Under the pieces are notes generated by a model that worked only from the letters and a program-made list of their open reading frames with translations, ran no database searches and was not told the DNA's origin. A stretch of DNA of 48,316 nt. Origin: Gammaproteobacteria bacterium (GTDB lineage Bacteria; Pseudomonadota; Gammaproteobacteria; Woeseiales; Woeseiaceae). The stretch spans positions 1 through 48,316 of the forward strand of contig NYWX01000042.1 in the NCBI GenBank assembly GCA_002685275.1, written 5' to 3'. Positions 7,177 through 16,574 of the stretch are shown here, piece by piece (the first letter of the stretch is position 1; each line of letters starts with the position of its first letter). A program made the translations under genes and the position numbers.

Positions 7177-8223
7177 TTAAAAGCTTTTTTGATATCCGAC
7201 TATTATTTGATAGCTCGATTTCATTTGTAAATTATTTTTTTGTTGATTTATAGGTATTAAAACCTCAAAACCAAGACGATCTTTTTTGCCTGGAAGCAAA
7301 TGAGTTAAGTAGTTTGCTCCAAATCCTATTAGTAGCTCTTTACCACCATAATTTTTTGGGTTGGCAGTTTGAACGGGCGCAGAAATATTAGAATCACTGC
7401 CAGAAATTTTATTTTGTTGAATCCATTTTAATCTTGTAGATACAGAAAACATTTGATTCATTTCATACTGAAACCATGAATTTAACTCTGTTTGGTTGCC
7501 ATAATTCCAATTATCTTTGGATAAAATAAACTTCGTTCTTACCTGATTTCCCCATCTAAATTTCTGATTTATTTTTTTAAGGTGCGTTAAACCCAAGCCT
7601 ATTCTTAAGGATTTATCACCTAATTGCATACCATAAGGAAGAGTCATCTCGACACTACTGTTCATTGGCGTTAAAACAATTCCTTTTTCCTTATTGTTTC
7701 CAATTGATTTTTGGAGCGAGATGTCGGCATGTAATCTTGAGGACTCGTCCTCTCTTAATCTTATTAATGCACCTATAGATACATCTGAAATTCCTTTAGT
7801 GGAACTATTAAAGTTGCCTAACAAATCTCTATTCATCATAGCCTGATAAGAGTTTAGGTTCATACTTTTAGAAACAAACATACCCATGATCATTAGAGTA
7901 ATTTTGTCAGAGGGTGCATACATTCCACCTATCATTGACATTTGCATAGACATGTCAGTAGGAACTACTGATAGATTGGCAGGCATATTTCCAAGTGGAT
8001 TAGGCATCATTAGTATATCGTTAGATGAAATATTAGAGCCATTAAATATATTTTCACTCATTTTCATATAACCATGCCTAATTGAAATCATTGATTCATT
8101 CTTTTTATGGTAATGGTCGGCTGATACTCCTATAGGAGCATGATCGATCGCCCTAGATTTAGTATCACTATCGGCAATTACGCTACATGTAAAAAATAAC
8201 AGGAAAATTGGAAAATATTTCAT
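7177..8223 (-). CDS. exported Met/His-rich outer-membrane-like protein, copper-associated family
   Basis: 348 residues with a signal peptide ending near residue 17 (CSVIADS). The N-terminal DHAPIGVSADHYHKK segment and the alternating, glycine-poor strands ending in an aromatic C-terminus (YQKSF) match a family of putative outer-membrane beta-barrel proteins related to the phenol-degradation MetA group. That family often lies beside copper genes. Methionines are strongly enriched (MSMQMSMIGGM, MIMGMF), as in copper-handling proteins. It is divergent from a CsoR-type copper sensor, with a palindromic operator between them, so copper-dependent expression is likely. GAGGA precedes the ATG. Transport has not been shown for this family as far as I know. 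Confidence 0.65.
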   Translation of the reverse strand: MKYFPIFLLFFTCSVIADSDTKSRAIDHAPIGVSADHYHKKNESMISIRHGYMKMSENIFNGSNISSNDILMMPNPLGNMPANLSVVPTDMSMQMSMIGGMYAPSDKITLMIMGMFVSKSMNLNSYQAMMNRDLLGNFNSSTKGISDVSIGALIRLREDESSRLHADISLQKSIGNNKEKGIVLTPMNSSVEMTLPYGMQLGDKSLRIGLGLTHLKKINQKFRWGNQVRTKFILSKDNWNYGNQTELNSWFQYEMNQMFSVSTRLKWIQQNKISGSDSNISAPVQTANPKNYGGKELLIGFGANYLTHLLPGKKDRLGFEVLIPINQQKNNLQMKSSYQIIVGYQKSF

Positions 8224-8279
8224 TAAAATTCCTCATAATTGAAGCTCGAGAATTATAAGTATTAATTTTTTTTTTGGAA

Positions 8280-8294
8280 TACCCCATAGGGGTA
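8280..8294. promoter_or_regulatory. CsoR-type operator palindrome
   Basis: TACCCC-ATA-GGGGTA is a perfect 6-3-6 inverted repeat and an island of GC in AT-rich DNA. It closely resembles the TACCC...GGGTA operators described for CsoR regulators. It sits 30 bases before the csoR-like ATG and 56 bases before the start of the divergent exported protein gene, so one site could control both. Confidence 0.75.
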
Positions 8295-8324
8295 AAAAAG
8301 TTTTTTTTCTGTTAAAATAAGTTA

Positions 8325-8588
8325 ATGAATAATCCATGCCATAAAAAAAGAATTGCTTCATTGAGGCGGATAGAAGGTCAAATTAATGGCATCATAAGAA
8401 TGATTGAATCTGGCCAGTATTGCATTGATATTCTAAATCAAACTAAAGCTGCGAAAAATGCATTAACTTCCGTTGAAAATAATATTCTGGAAGCTCATTT
8501 GTCAAACTGTGTGCACGATTCTTTTTCTGAGCCGGGAAGTGCAGACAAAAAAATTGAAGAGTTGATAGCAATCCTGAAAAGAAACTAG
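8325..8588 (+). CDS. csoR: CsoR-family Cu(I)-sensing repressor
   Basis: An 87-residue all-helical DNA-binding repressor that releases its operator on binding metal. The metal-ligand spacing is C33, H58 and C62 (GQYCID, LEAHLSNC), the same 25- and 4-residue intervals as the Cu(I) site of Mycobacterium CsoR. The nickel sensor RcnR and the formaldehyde sensor FrmR differ at these positions. The LRRIEGQINGI motif in helix one is the family hallmark. No ribosome-binding site is obvious; TAAAAT at 8313-8318 could be a -10, which would give a very short or absent leader. It is divergent from the Met-rich exported protein. Confidence 0.85.
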   Translation: MNNPCHKKRIASLRRIEGQINGIIRMIESGQYCIDILNQTKAAKNALTSVENNILEAHLSNCVHDSFSEPGSADKKIEELIAILKRN

Positions 8589-9739
8589 CATTTTCTAATC
8601 ATGCTTGGGTTTAATTCCTTTAAACTACTAATACCCATTAATTTCATATCACGCTCTATCTCTGATTGAATATTCCCTAACGCTTTATCCACTCCATTCC
8701 TACCTGCTGCTGCCAAAGCATAAAGGTACATTCGACCTCCTGAGCAGGCCGTGGCTCCAAGTGCCATTGCTTTTAAAATGTGAGTTCCCCTTCGGATTCC
8801 ACCATCAAGAATAATTTCTATTTTGCCCCCTACTGTTTGTACAATTTCTTCAAGTTGGTCAAAAGGGCTTCTGCTACCATCGAGTTGTCGTCCACCATGG
8901 TTTGAAATCATAATCGCATCTGCGCCTATCTCCACAGCATGTTTTGCATCTTGAGGACTCATTATTCCTTTTAAACAAAATTTTCCACCCCAATCTTGCT
9001 GAAGTTTCGCTACATCATCCCAGCTCATATTTTGATCAAGCATAGATGAAAAATAATCACCTACAGATATAGCAATATTAGAACCTTCTTTAACATGGCC
9101 TTTTAGTTGAGCAAGTTCAAACTTATCTCGAAAAACATAGTTCAAACCCCACATAGGCTTTATTGCAAATTGCAAAAGGCTCTTTGGTGTTAATTTTGGT
9201 GGACTTGTAAATCCTGTTCTAAGGTCTCTTTCACGATTTCCACCGGTAATAGTGTCAACTGTCAGTGTTAAGATATTAAAATTAGCTAATTTTGCAGCTT
9301 CAAGCATCGAACTATTTAGGCCTCGATCTTTATGAAAATAAAACTGAAACATTTTTGGTGTTGTAATCAAGTCATCAATTTCTTTCAAGCCTACTGTTGT
9401 AAGTGATGACACACCAAATAATGTATTATATTTTTGCGCAGCTAATGCTACTCCTCTTTCACCTTCATAATGAAATAGACGTTGTAATGCAGTGGGGGAA
9501 CAAAAAATTGGTAAACCTATCTTAAAACCCATAACTTCAACCGACATGTCAACATCTTCGACACCAGCAAGAACGTTGGGCACTAAGTAATAATCATCAA
9601 ATGCTGAGGTATTTCTACGATAAGTAACTTCATCGTCAGCCGCTCCATCGATATAATGAAAAATTGGACTCGGTAATTTACGTTTAGCTAGATCTCTAAA
9701 GTCTGAAACGTTATGACAATTTTTTAATGACCTCGACAT
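8585..9739 (-). CDS. FMN-dependent 2-hydroxyacid oxidase/dehydrogenase (LldD/glycolate oxidase family)
   Basis: A 384-residue TIM-barrel flavoenzyme oxidising an L-2-hydroxy acid such as lactate, glycolate or mandelate. Landmarks are FHYIDGAADDE near the N-terminus, FCSPTALQ, the FMN/substrate segment QFYFHKDR, TVDT, the catalytic lysine in CLKGI, and the signature SNHGGRQLDG with the active-site histidine. DGGIRRGTHILKAMALGA binds the FMN phosphate. The substrate cannot be read from sequence. GGAAG lies 7 bases before the ATG. Its end overlaps the csoR stop by 4 bases, tail to tail. The GlcG-like gene lies directly upstream, probably in the same transcript. Confidence 0.88.
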   Translation of the reverse strand: MSRSLKNCHNVSDFRDLAKRKLPSPIFHYIDGAADDEVTYRRNTSAFDDYYLVPNVLAGVEDVDMSVEVMGFKIGLPIFCSPTALQRLFHYEGERGVALAAQKYNTLFGVSSLTTVGLKEIDDLITTPKMFQFYFHKDRGLNSSMLEAAKLANFNILTLTVDTITGGNRERDLRTGFTSPPKLTPKSLLQFAIKPMWGLNYVFRDKFELAQLKGHVKEGSNIAISVGDYFSSMLDQNMSWDDVAKLQQDWGGKFCLKGIMSPQDAKHAVEIGADAIMISNHGGRQLDGSRSPFDQLEEIVQTVGGKIEIILDGGIRRGTHILKAMALGATACSGGRMYLYALAAAGRNGVDKALGNIQSEIERDMKLMGISSLKELNPSMIRKC

Positions 9740-9782
9740 GCATTTTCTTCCTTTTTATAGTTGTAAATAGTGTAAAAATTCT

Positions 9783-10211
9783 TTAAATATTTCTTTTTTT
9801 CATAAAATAATTTATGCCTGCTTGTGCGCAATCCATATCCTGATCGGGAGTGCCAGAGCTCAAACCGATTCCACCAACAACATCACCATCTACAATCACA
9901 GGTAACCCTCCACCAACAACACTTAATCTTCCATCTAATGCTGTATGAATACCAAAAACTAAATTACCTGGAACGCAAGCCGCATTATATTCATGAGTTG
10001 CTTTTCGTGCAGCAGCAGCTGTAAAGGCTTTATCCTGAGAAATTGTGATGCTGGTTATCTTTCCTCCATCCATTCGTTCAAAAGCAATTAAATTTCCAGA
10101 TTCATCAACTACAGAAATACACATTGGAATTTTAATCTCAGCTGCTTTTGTTCTTGCCCCTTTAATTAGTAATTCTGCATCAGATATACATAATCGATTT
10201 AAAGATAACAT
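9783..10211 (-). CDS. GlcG/HbpS family protein
   Basis: 142 residues matching the GlcG/HbpS fold: MCISVVDESGNLIAFERMDG, then a conserved helix (SQDKAFTAAAARKAT), GGGLPVIVDGDVVGGIGLSSG and a C-terminal DxxCAQAGI helix. HbpS binds heme in Streptomyces; GlcG is encoded with glycolate oxidase in E. coli and its role is unclear. Here it precedes a hydroxyacid oxidase by 43 bases, which repeats the glc-type pairing and supports an auxiliary role in hydroxyacid use. No signal peptide is visible. Confidence 0.85.
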   Translation of the reverse strand: MLSLNRLCISDAELLIKGARTKAAEIKIPMCISVVDESGNLIAFERMDGGKITSITISQDKAFTAAAARKATHEYNAACVPGNLVFGIHTALDGRLSVVGGGLPVIVDGDVVGGIGLSSGTPDQDMDCAQAGINYFMKKRNI

Positions 10212-10391
10212 TTCAATCCTTTTAAGGTGTTGTGGTTTAGATTGTCATTTTACTTGTTTTTACCAGGTACTGATAATTTTTTATTTTTTGAATAAAACTT
10301 TAAATTTTATCTAAAGTATCAATTTATATCTTCCATTTAGCCGATACTGAGTTATGATTGAAAACCTAAGTATCCAATATGGAACCTAATC

Positions 10392-10847
10392 ATGCCTGTT
10401 GATATTAATCTAAATGGTGAAAAAGTAAGCCTAGATGTTGATCCTGCTATGCCATTGTTATGGGCAATTCGTGAAATTGCTGGATTAACTGGTACGAAAT
10501 ATGGTTGTGGTAAAGCTCTTTGTGGAGCATGTACGGTTCATGTTGACGGTCAACCAATGCGTTCTTGTTTGCTACCCATCTCAGCAGTTAAAAATTCTAA
10601 AATAACAACCATTGAAGGTCTTACAGAAGATGGTAATCATCCAGTACAGATTGCATGGCGTGAGCTAAACGTTGCTCAATGTGGATATTGTCAGTCCGGA
10701 CAGATAATGAGTGCAGTAAGTCTTCTAAATCGTATTCCTAACCCTACTGATGCGGATATTGATGAAGCAATGAGTGGAAATATTTGCAGATGTGGCACTT
10801 ATACGAGAATTCGAAAAGCAATACATCTTGCTGCAAAAAGATCATGA
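10392..10847 (+). CDS. 2Fe-2S subunit of a molybdenum hydroxylase (isoquinoline 1-oxidoreductase alpha type)
   Basis: A 151-residue electron-transfer subunit with two 2Fe-2S clusters. The plant-type site is C39, C44, C47 and C59 ([11 protein letters not shown]). The second, all-helical site is C97, C100, C132 and C134 ([15 protein letters not shown]). This is the small subunit of xanthine-oxidase-family enzymes that work without a separate FAD subunit, as in isoquinoline 1-oxidoreductase and related aldehyde dehydrogenases. It has no signal peptide. Its stop overlaps the start of the large subunit (ATGA), so the two are made together. It is divergent from the GlcG/oxidase pair. Confidence 0.9.
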   Translation: MPVDINLNGEKVSLDVDPAMPLLWAIREIAGLTGTKYGCGKALCGACTVHVDGQPMRSCLLPISAVKNSKITTIEGLTEDGNHPVQIAWRELNVAQCGYCQSGQIMSAVSLLNRIPNPTDADIDEAMSGNICRCGTYTRIRKAIHLAAKRS

Positions 10848-13093
10848 GTGAACTTCGTAAAATAACTCGCAGAGAATTTTTGAAAAATACAGGTCAGATG
10901 AGTGGCGGCCTTGTTTTTGCTTTAACATTCTCATCTGCTTGCGAGACAAATACAATTCCTTTTGGTTTAGCCGATAAAGCCAACAAAAATGTATCACCAA
11001 ATGTATATGTAAATATTAGAGATGATGGAATTGTTGAAATTATGTGTCACCGTTCTGAGATGGGGCAAGGCATTCGGACTTCATTACCTCAAATTGTTGC
11101 TGATGAATTAGATGCTGATTGGGATAAAATTAAAGTTATTCAGGCCATTGGTCATGAGCTATATGGAGATCAAAATACTGACGGGTCAACAAGTATCCGA
11201 AAACATTTTGATTTATTAAGAAATGCAGGCGCCACCGCCCGCGATATGATGATTGCAGCAGCATCGGTGATGTGGTCAGTCCCTGAGAAAGAGTGTATTA
11301 CACGAGAACATGCAGTTCATCACTTAAATACTAATAAATCAGTGGGTTATGGAGAACTTGTTGATATAGCTGCTGGTTTGCCTCAACCAAAGAAAGCTAC
11401 ATTTAAATCCCCTGAAGATTATCGTTACATAGGCAAAGCTGTGGATACGATTGATGGAAGGGCATTTACAACAGGGCAAGCAAAATATGGAGTAGATACA
11501 GTTTTACCAAACATGCTGTATGTTTCAATTGAGCGATGCCCTGTAGTCGGCGGTACCGTAAAGTCTTTTGATGATAAAGCTACAAAAGCGGTAACCGGAG
11601 TCGTTAGTGTTATAAAGATGCCAAATCCTACTTCTCCACCTCTTTTTAATATTAAGGGAGGTATTGCTGTCGTAGCAACAAATACTTGGTCGGCATTTGA
11701 GGGCCGTAAAGCCCTTAAAATAAAATGGAATTTTGGTGAAAACGAAGAGCACGAAAGTGTAAGCTATAAAGAAAAGCTTATTGCTTCAGCTTCCGCGCCA
11801 GGCACTACTGTATTAAAGCGCGGTGATGCTGATATTAAAGCCCAAAGCCAGCACGAGGCACTTTATTACACGCCTTATTTAGCTCATGCCCCAATGGAAC
11901 CACCAGCAGCGGCAGCTGTATTTAATGAGGATGGTACTTGCGAAGTTTGGGCGTCATCACAAGATCCGCAAACAGCTCGTGCTACTGTCGCTTCAACATT
12001 AGGAATTGATAAAGAAAAAATTAAAATGAATGTAACTTTGCTTGGCGGTGGATTTGGGCGAAAATCAAAACCTGATTTTGTAGCAGAAGCTGCTTGGCTT
12101 GCTCGAGAAATTAGACAACCTGTAATGGTTGCATGGTCACGAGAGGACGATATTCGTCATGGTTACTTTCATTCTGTAGCTGCACAATACTTTCGTGCAG
12201 GAATTGGCGAGGATGGCACAACTCAAAGCTGGCTTCATCGCAGTAGTTTTCCCTCAATATTTTCTACTTTTGCACCAAATGTTAACGGCCCAAGTGGATT
12301 CGAGCTTGATCTTGGTATCCTCGATGCTCCATGGAATGTACCAAATATGAGAATCGAAACTTGTGAAGCTAAAGCTCACCTTAGGATCGGATGGCTTCGA
12401 TCAGTTTGCAATGTATTTCATGCTTTTGGAGCTTGCGGTTTTGTTGATGAACTTGCTTATGTAAAGGGCTTAGATCCAAAAGTACATCTTCTTGAAATGA
12501 TAGGTCCTGCACGTAAAATTGATTTGAGTGATAATGAAAAATACTCAAATTATGGACACGATCTTTCTGAGCATCCTATTGATACCGGTCGTCTTAGTAG
12601 AGTTGCAGAAAAAGTTGCAGAAATGGCCGAATGGGGGCGTAAATTACCTGATGGCCATGGGTTAGGCATAGCGGTGCATCGTTCTTTTGTTTCCTATGTG
12701 GGTGCAGTAGCTGAAGTAAGCGTAAATAACAAAGGAGCTTTGATTGTTCACAAGCTTTGGATGGCTATTGATGCAGGTGTTGTTATAAATACTGATCGCG
12801 TTCATTCTCAGCTCGAAGGAGCGGGAATTTTTGGAATGAGTCTTGCCCTTCATGGGGAACTAACCGCGAAAAATGGTGCCATTTTAGAAGGAAACTTTGA
12901 TTCTTATCCGATGGCACGAATGAATGAAGGGCCTGATGAGATTCACACTTATATTATAGAGTCAGATGAAGCTCCAGGAGGTGTAGGTGAACCAGGTGTT
13001 CCACCTGTGGCTCCTGCAATAGTCAATGCCTATTTTGCTGCATCTGGAAAGCGAATTCGTGAATTGCCACTAAGAAATGCTGGTCTAGTTTGA
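10844..13093 (+). CDS. molybdopterin subunit of a molybdenum hydroxylase (isoquinoline 1-oxidoreductase beta type)
   Basis: A 749-residue catalytic subunit holding the molybdenum cofactor. The start at 10844 (MSELRK) overlaps the small-subunit stop. It has a twin-arginine export signal, R9-R10-EFLK followed by a hydrophobic stretch, so the folded holoenzyme probably goes to the periplasm, carrying the leaderless small subunit with it. Family landmarks are [36 protein letters not shown] and GVGEPGVPP, with the likely catalytic glutamate E716. The substrate is unknown: it may be an aldehyde or a nitrogen heterocycle. Neither the usual cytochrome c partner nor molybdenum-cofactor genes lie in the window. 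Confidence 0.88.
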   Translation: MSELRKITRREFLKNTGQMSGGLVFALTFSSACETNTIPFGLADKANKNVSPNVYVNIRDDGIVEIMCHRSEMGQGIRTSLPQIVADELDADWDKIKVIQAIGHELYGDQNTDGSTSIRKHFDLLRNAGATARDMMIAAASVMWSVPEKECITREHAVHHLNTNKSVGYGELVDIAAGLPQPKKATFKSPEDYRYIGKAVDTIDGRAFTTGQAKYGVDTVLPNMLYVSIERCPVVGGTVKSFDDKATKAVTGVVSVIKMPNPTSPPLFNIKGGIAVVATNTWSAFEGRKALKIKWNFGENEEHESVSYKEKLIASASAPGTTVLKRGDADIKAQSQHEALYYTPYLAHAPMEPPAAAAVFNEDGTCEVWASSQDPQTARATVASTLGIDKEKIKMNVTLLGGGFGRKSKPDFVAEAAWLAREIRQPVMVAWSREDDIRHGYFHSVAAQYFRAGIGEDGTTQSWLHRSSFPSIFSTFAPNVNGPSGFELDLGILDAPWNVPNMRIETCEAKAHLRIGWLRSVCNVFHAFGACGFVDELAYVKGLDPKVHLLEMIGPARKIDLSDNEKYSNYGHDLSEHPIDTGRLSRVAEKVAEMAEWGRKLPDGHGLGIAVHRSFVSYVGAVAEVSVNNKGALIVHKLWMAIDAGVVINTDRVHSQLEGAGIFGMSLALHGELTAKNGAILEGNFDSYPMARMNEGPDEIHTYIIESDEAPGGVGEPGVPPVAPAIVNAYFAASGKRIRELPLRNAGLV

Positions 13094-13135
13094 ACTTATC
13101 TTTTCAAATTTAAAAAATTTTGAATAATTAAGAAA

Positions 13136-13669
13136 ATGAGTGAGCAACCTCTTCGGTTAAGAAAAAAACATGAAAGCATTAACCCCGAGGATATAGCATC
13201 TGTTGATGTTTCCTCATTGATTAAAGCACAATCAATCAGCTTTGCTTTTATGGCAAGCCTTATAACAATAATCTTATTCAGTTTTTTTTGGGTTTCACTT
13301 TCTAAGTTAACTGGCCGAATCTTTCCTTGGCTGACTATTATTTTGGGGTATTTACTTGGACATGTTATTAGAATATCCGGTCGTGGAATAGATTGGCGTT
13401 TTCCAGTAGTCGCAATGATACTGACTTTAATAGGCTCAATTTTCTCTAATTTTCTCCTTGTTGCTTCTGTGACTGCAGAAAAATTAAAGACCGAAGTACT
13501 CGATATTTTATTATCAGTAACAAGCATGACATGGCTTGTTTTTTTTGATGAATTTTTAAATGTGGCTGATATATTTTATGCTGTACTAGCCATATCAATC
13601 GCTGCTTTTTTTTCTAAACGAAAACTAAATAGAGCAGAGTACAACGCTCTAAGATTTCGCAGAAAATAA
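13136..13669 (+). CDS. four-helix membrane protein of unknown function
   Basis: 177 residues: a charged cytoplasmic N-terminus (about 35 residues), four predicted transmembrane helices between roughly 35 and 160, and a basic C-terminal tail (KRKLNRAEYNALRFRRK). No family is recognised. It starts 43 bases after the molybdenum hydroxylase and may belong to that transcript. A shorter antisense frame overlaps it, but the hydrophobic periodicity and basic ends make the plus-strand product more convincing. It converges with xthA with a 25-base gap. Confidence 0.6.
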   Translation: MSEQPLRLRKKHESINPEDIASVDVSSLIKAQSISFAFMASLITIILFSFFWVSLSKLTGRIFPWLTIILGYLLGHVIRISGRGIDWRFPVVAMILTLIGSIFSNFLLVASVTAEKLKTEVLDILLSVTSMTWLVFFDEFLNVADIFYAVLAISIAAFFSKRKLNRAEYNALRFRRK

Positions 13670-13694
13670 ACAAGCTTACTTTTTTTAAAATACA

Positions 13695-14462
13695 TTATAA
13701 ATCAAATTCAGCTATAACAGGTGTATGATCTGAAGGTCGTTCCCATGTTCTTGGTTCTTTATCAATATAGCTTGCAGTGCATAGTCTAGTCATCGTTTCA
13801 GACGTTAAAATTAAATCAATCCTAAGGCCTGCATTACGTCGGAATCCTGCAGCTCGATAATCCCACCAACTAAAGGCTTTCTCTGGCTGTTCAAACTTCC
13901 TAAATATATCAGTAAAACCCAACTTTAATATATCAGAGAGAGCTCCTCTCTCTAAAGGGCTGCATAAAATCTTTTCACCCCATTGATCTGGGTCATGTAC
14001 ATCAGCACTAGTAGGTGCAATATTAAAATCACCCAGAATTACTATTTTTTTATAGTTTTTTATCTCAATTTTCAAAAAATTTATCAAAGCTGCGAGCCAG
14101 CTAAGTTTGTAATCATATTTTTCTGAACCAACTTCAGAGCCATTTGGCACGTATAGATTGATTACTCGAACTTTATTAATAGTTACTGCAAGAATTCTTC
14201 TTTGAGGATCCTCAAAGTCAGAAAAATCTGTGATTGTGTTGCTAATACTTGTTTTACTAATGACAGCTACACCATTGTATGTTTTTTGTCCGCTGGCCAA
14301 TGAAGAATAACCAATTGACTTTAAATCTTCAGTTGGAAATTTTTCAGTTAGTTGTTTGATTTCCTGTAAAACTAAAACATCTGGTTTATGGTTTTCTAGC
14401 CATTCAATAACATGGCTTTGTCGAACATTCATAGAGTTGACATTCCAGGTTGCAATTTTCAC
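13695..14462 (-). CDS. xthA: exodeoxyribonuclease III (AP endonuclease)
   Basis: A 255-residue Mg2+-dependent nuclease that cleaves abasic sites and degrades 3' ends in base-excision repair. Motifs in order: KIATWNVNSM with the metal-binding asparagine, VLQEIK with the metal-binding glutamate, ILGDFNIAP, RIDLIL and the terminal SDHTPV with the catalytic D-H pair. The start is GTG at 14462, overlapping the prlC stop by 4 bases (GTGA), so it is probably translated by coupling to prlC. Confidence 0.93.
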   Translation of the reverse strand: MKIATWNVNSMNVRQSHVIEWLENHKPDVLVLQEIKQLTEKFPTEDLKSIGYSSLASGQKTYNGVAVISKTSISNTITDFSDFEDPQRRILAVTINKVRVINLYVPNGSEVGSEKYDYKLSWLAALINFLKIEIKNYKKIVILGDFNIAPTSADVHDPDQWGEKILCSPLERGALSDILKLGFTDIFRKFEQPEKAFSWWDYRAAGFRRNAGLRIDLILTSETMTRLCTASYIDKEPRTWERPSDHTPVIAEFDL

Positions 14463-16480
14463 TTAGTTAGAATTCCATTTTGACGTAGCAAGGCATTCGT
14501 TGTTGGTTTTCGACCTTTAAAGGAGACATAAGCTTCCATTATGTCTTTACTGCCTCCAACCTCAAGAATCTCAGTACGAAAACGTTTGGCAGTTTCCTCA
14601 TTAAATATACCGGTCTCTTCAAATGCTGAAAATGCGTCTGCAGCAAGCACTTCTGCCCATTTATAACTGTAATAACCTGCAGCATAGCCCCCAGAAAATA
14701 TATGTGTAAATGCATGTGGAAAACGATTGTAATCTGGGTGCTTTATTAATGATATTTTTTTTCTAATTTTTTTTATTAAGTTAAGAACTGAAATTGGTGC
14801 CTCAGGTTTAAATTCAGTATGCAGTGAAAAATCAAATATTGCGAATTCTAATTGCCGCAACATAGCTAGTCCAGAGCCAACATTTCGACTCTTCTCTAAT
14901 TTATTGAATAAATCTTGAGGTAAATAATCACCTGTATGAATGTGAGATGAACAATTTTTTAAAACCTCATAGTTCCATGCAAAATTTTCCATAAATTGAC
15001 TTGGCAATTCAACTGCATCCCAGGGCACACCATTGATTCCAGAAATACTGGGGATGTCAATTCGTGTTAACAGATGATGCAGCATATGCCCAAACTCATG
15101 GAATAAAGTCAAAATATCATCATGAGTAAGAAGTGATAAACCTGATTCATCACAAGGCGGAAAATTGCAGACTAAGAATCCAACTGGTATTTCTTTTTTA
15201 CCATTAAGTTTTTGTCGATTAATGCACTCAGAGATCCATGCACCACTTCTTTTTCCATTGCGAGCATATAAATCCGTATAAAATCCACCAATTACTTCAC
15301 CAGTAAAATTTTTAAGTTCAAAATAACAAACATCTTCATGCCAAATAGGAATATCCTTTTTTTGCTCTAAAGATACCCCAAATAGTTTCGTTGCTAATTC
15401 AAATAATCCATTGACAGTTTTTTTTGCTGGAAAATATCGACGCATTTCTTCATTAGAAAAAGAGAAATGCGCTTCTTTGTATTTTTCCAGCCAATAAGCT
15501 ACATCCCAAGGTTGAAGATCTGATGCAGCAAATTTTTGTATTGCTTTTAATTCTTTATCGGCATATTCAACCGATCTATTTGCTAAATCCCATAAAAATT
15601 CAAGAACTTGTTCTGTGGATTCAGCCATTTTTGTTGCTAAAGAATATTCAGCAAAATTACTGAAACCTAACAAAGTGGCAGTTTCATGCCTTAATGCTAA
15701 TATTTTTTCAATATTTTCACTATTATCCCATTTTGGATCTTTACTTTGATCAGATCCTCGAGTAGCCCACGCGCGATATAATTTCTCTCTTAAACTTTGA
15801 TTATCAGCGTAAGTTAGAATTGCATGATAAGTTGGATAATTAAGATTAAACACCCACCCATTAAGTTTTTTTTGTTTTGCATCTTCTTGTGCGCGCTCAA
15901 GAGTTTGCTGCGGTATTCCTAAAATTTCATTAGGGTCTTGAATATTAAGAGACCAAGCATCGGAAGAATCTTGAACATTATGTTCAAAGCTGGCTTGAAC
16001 TGCAGCAAGTTCTTGCATTATTTCTTTAAAACGATTCTTCTTATTTTTAGCTAAATCTACACCCGATAAATGAAAGTTCTTTAATGCTTGATCTACAGCA
16101 CTTTTTTCTGAGTTATTCATTTCTTTTTTCAGTGAGCTGCTAACTTTTGAATATGCTCGCTGAAGTCGCGCATCTTGAGACGTTTCAGTGCTATGCTTAG
16201 TAAGGAGAGGAAGAGCCTTAATATATGCTTGCCGCCAATCTTTTGATCCTAGAACACTTTGCAAGTGACTTACTGGTGACCAAATACGATTAAGTTCATG
16301 TTCCATGATTTCTATCGGTGCGACTAAAGAATTAAAATCTTGATTTTTATCATCACTTAGTAAGTTATTTAGTTTCTGACGATGATTTGAGATTGTTTTT
16401 TCTATCGCTGGCAAAACATGATTTGGTTTAATTTCATTAAATTTTGGCAGTGTTGAGATGTCTAGTAATGGATTTTTCAT
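14459..16480 (-). CDS. prlC: oligopeptidase A (M3 zinc metallopeptidase)
   Basis: A 673-residue cytoplasmic peptidase that degrades short peptides, including cleaved signal peptides. The zinc site HEFGH is at residues 461-465 in LFHEFGHMLHHLL, with the downstream glutamate in the ENFAWN region. The long helical N-terminal half is typical of M3 enzymes. Length and layout match E. coli PrlC (680). AAGGAAA lies upstream of the ATG at a longish spacing. It is divergent from gor and coupled to xthA. Confidence 0.93.
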   Translation of the reverse strand: MKNPLLDISTLPKFNEIKPNHVLPAIEKTISNHRQKLNNLLSDDKNQDFNSLVAPIEIMEHELNRIWSPVSHLQSVLGSKDWRQAYIKALPLLTKHSTETSQDARLQRAYSKVSSSLKKEMNNSEKSAVDQALKNFHLSGVDLAKNKKNRFKEIMQELAAVQASFEHNVQDSSDAWSLNIQDPNEILGIPQQTLERAQEDAKQKKLNGWVFNLNYPTYHAILTYADNQSLREKLYRAWATRGSDQSKDPKWDNSENIEKILALRHETATLLGFSNFAEYSLATKMAESTEQVLEFLWDLANRSVEYADKELKAIQKFAASDLQPWDVAYWLEKYKEAHFSFSNEEMRRYFPAKKTVNGLFELATKLFGVSLEQKKDIPIWHEDVCYFELKNFTGEVIGGFYTDLYARNGKRSGAWISECINRQKLNGKKEIPVGFLVCNFPPCDESGLSLLTHDDILTLFHEFGHMLHHLLTRIDIPSISGINGVPWDAVELPSQFMENFAWNYEVLKNCSSHIHTGDYLPQDLFNKLEKSRNVGSGLAMLRQLEFAIFDFSLHTEFKPEAPISVLNLIKKIRKKISLIKHPDYNRFPHAFTHIFSGGYAAGYYSYKWAEVLAADAFSAFEETGIFNEETAKRFRTEILEVGGSKDIMEAYVSFKGRKPTTNALLRQNGILTK

Positions 16481-16574
16481 AAAAAATTTGATTTCCTTTG
16501 TAAGGTTTTATTTTAACACAGCATAAATTTTTATCGATTGATGATTTAGCTGAATTAAAATTTTGGAGATAAGA

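Noticed and set aside
13096..13527. 143-residue minus-strand frame opposite the four-helix membrane protein
   Set aside because: It has no recognisable motif, while the plus-strand product has clear transmembrane periodicity, basic ends and an operon-like position.
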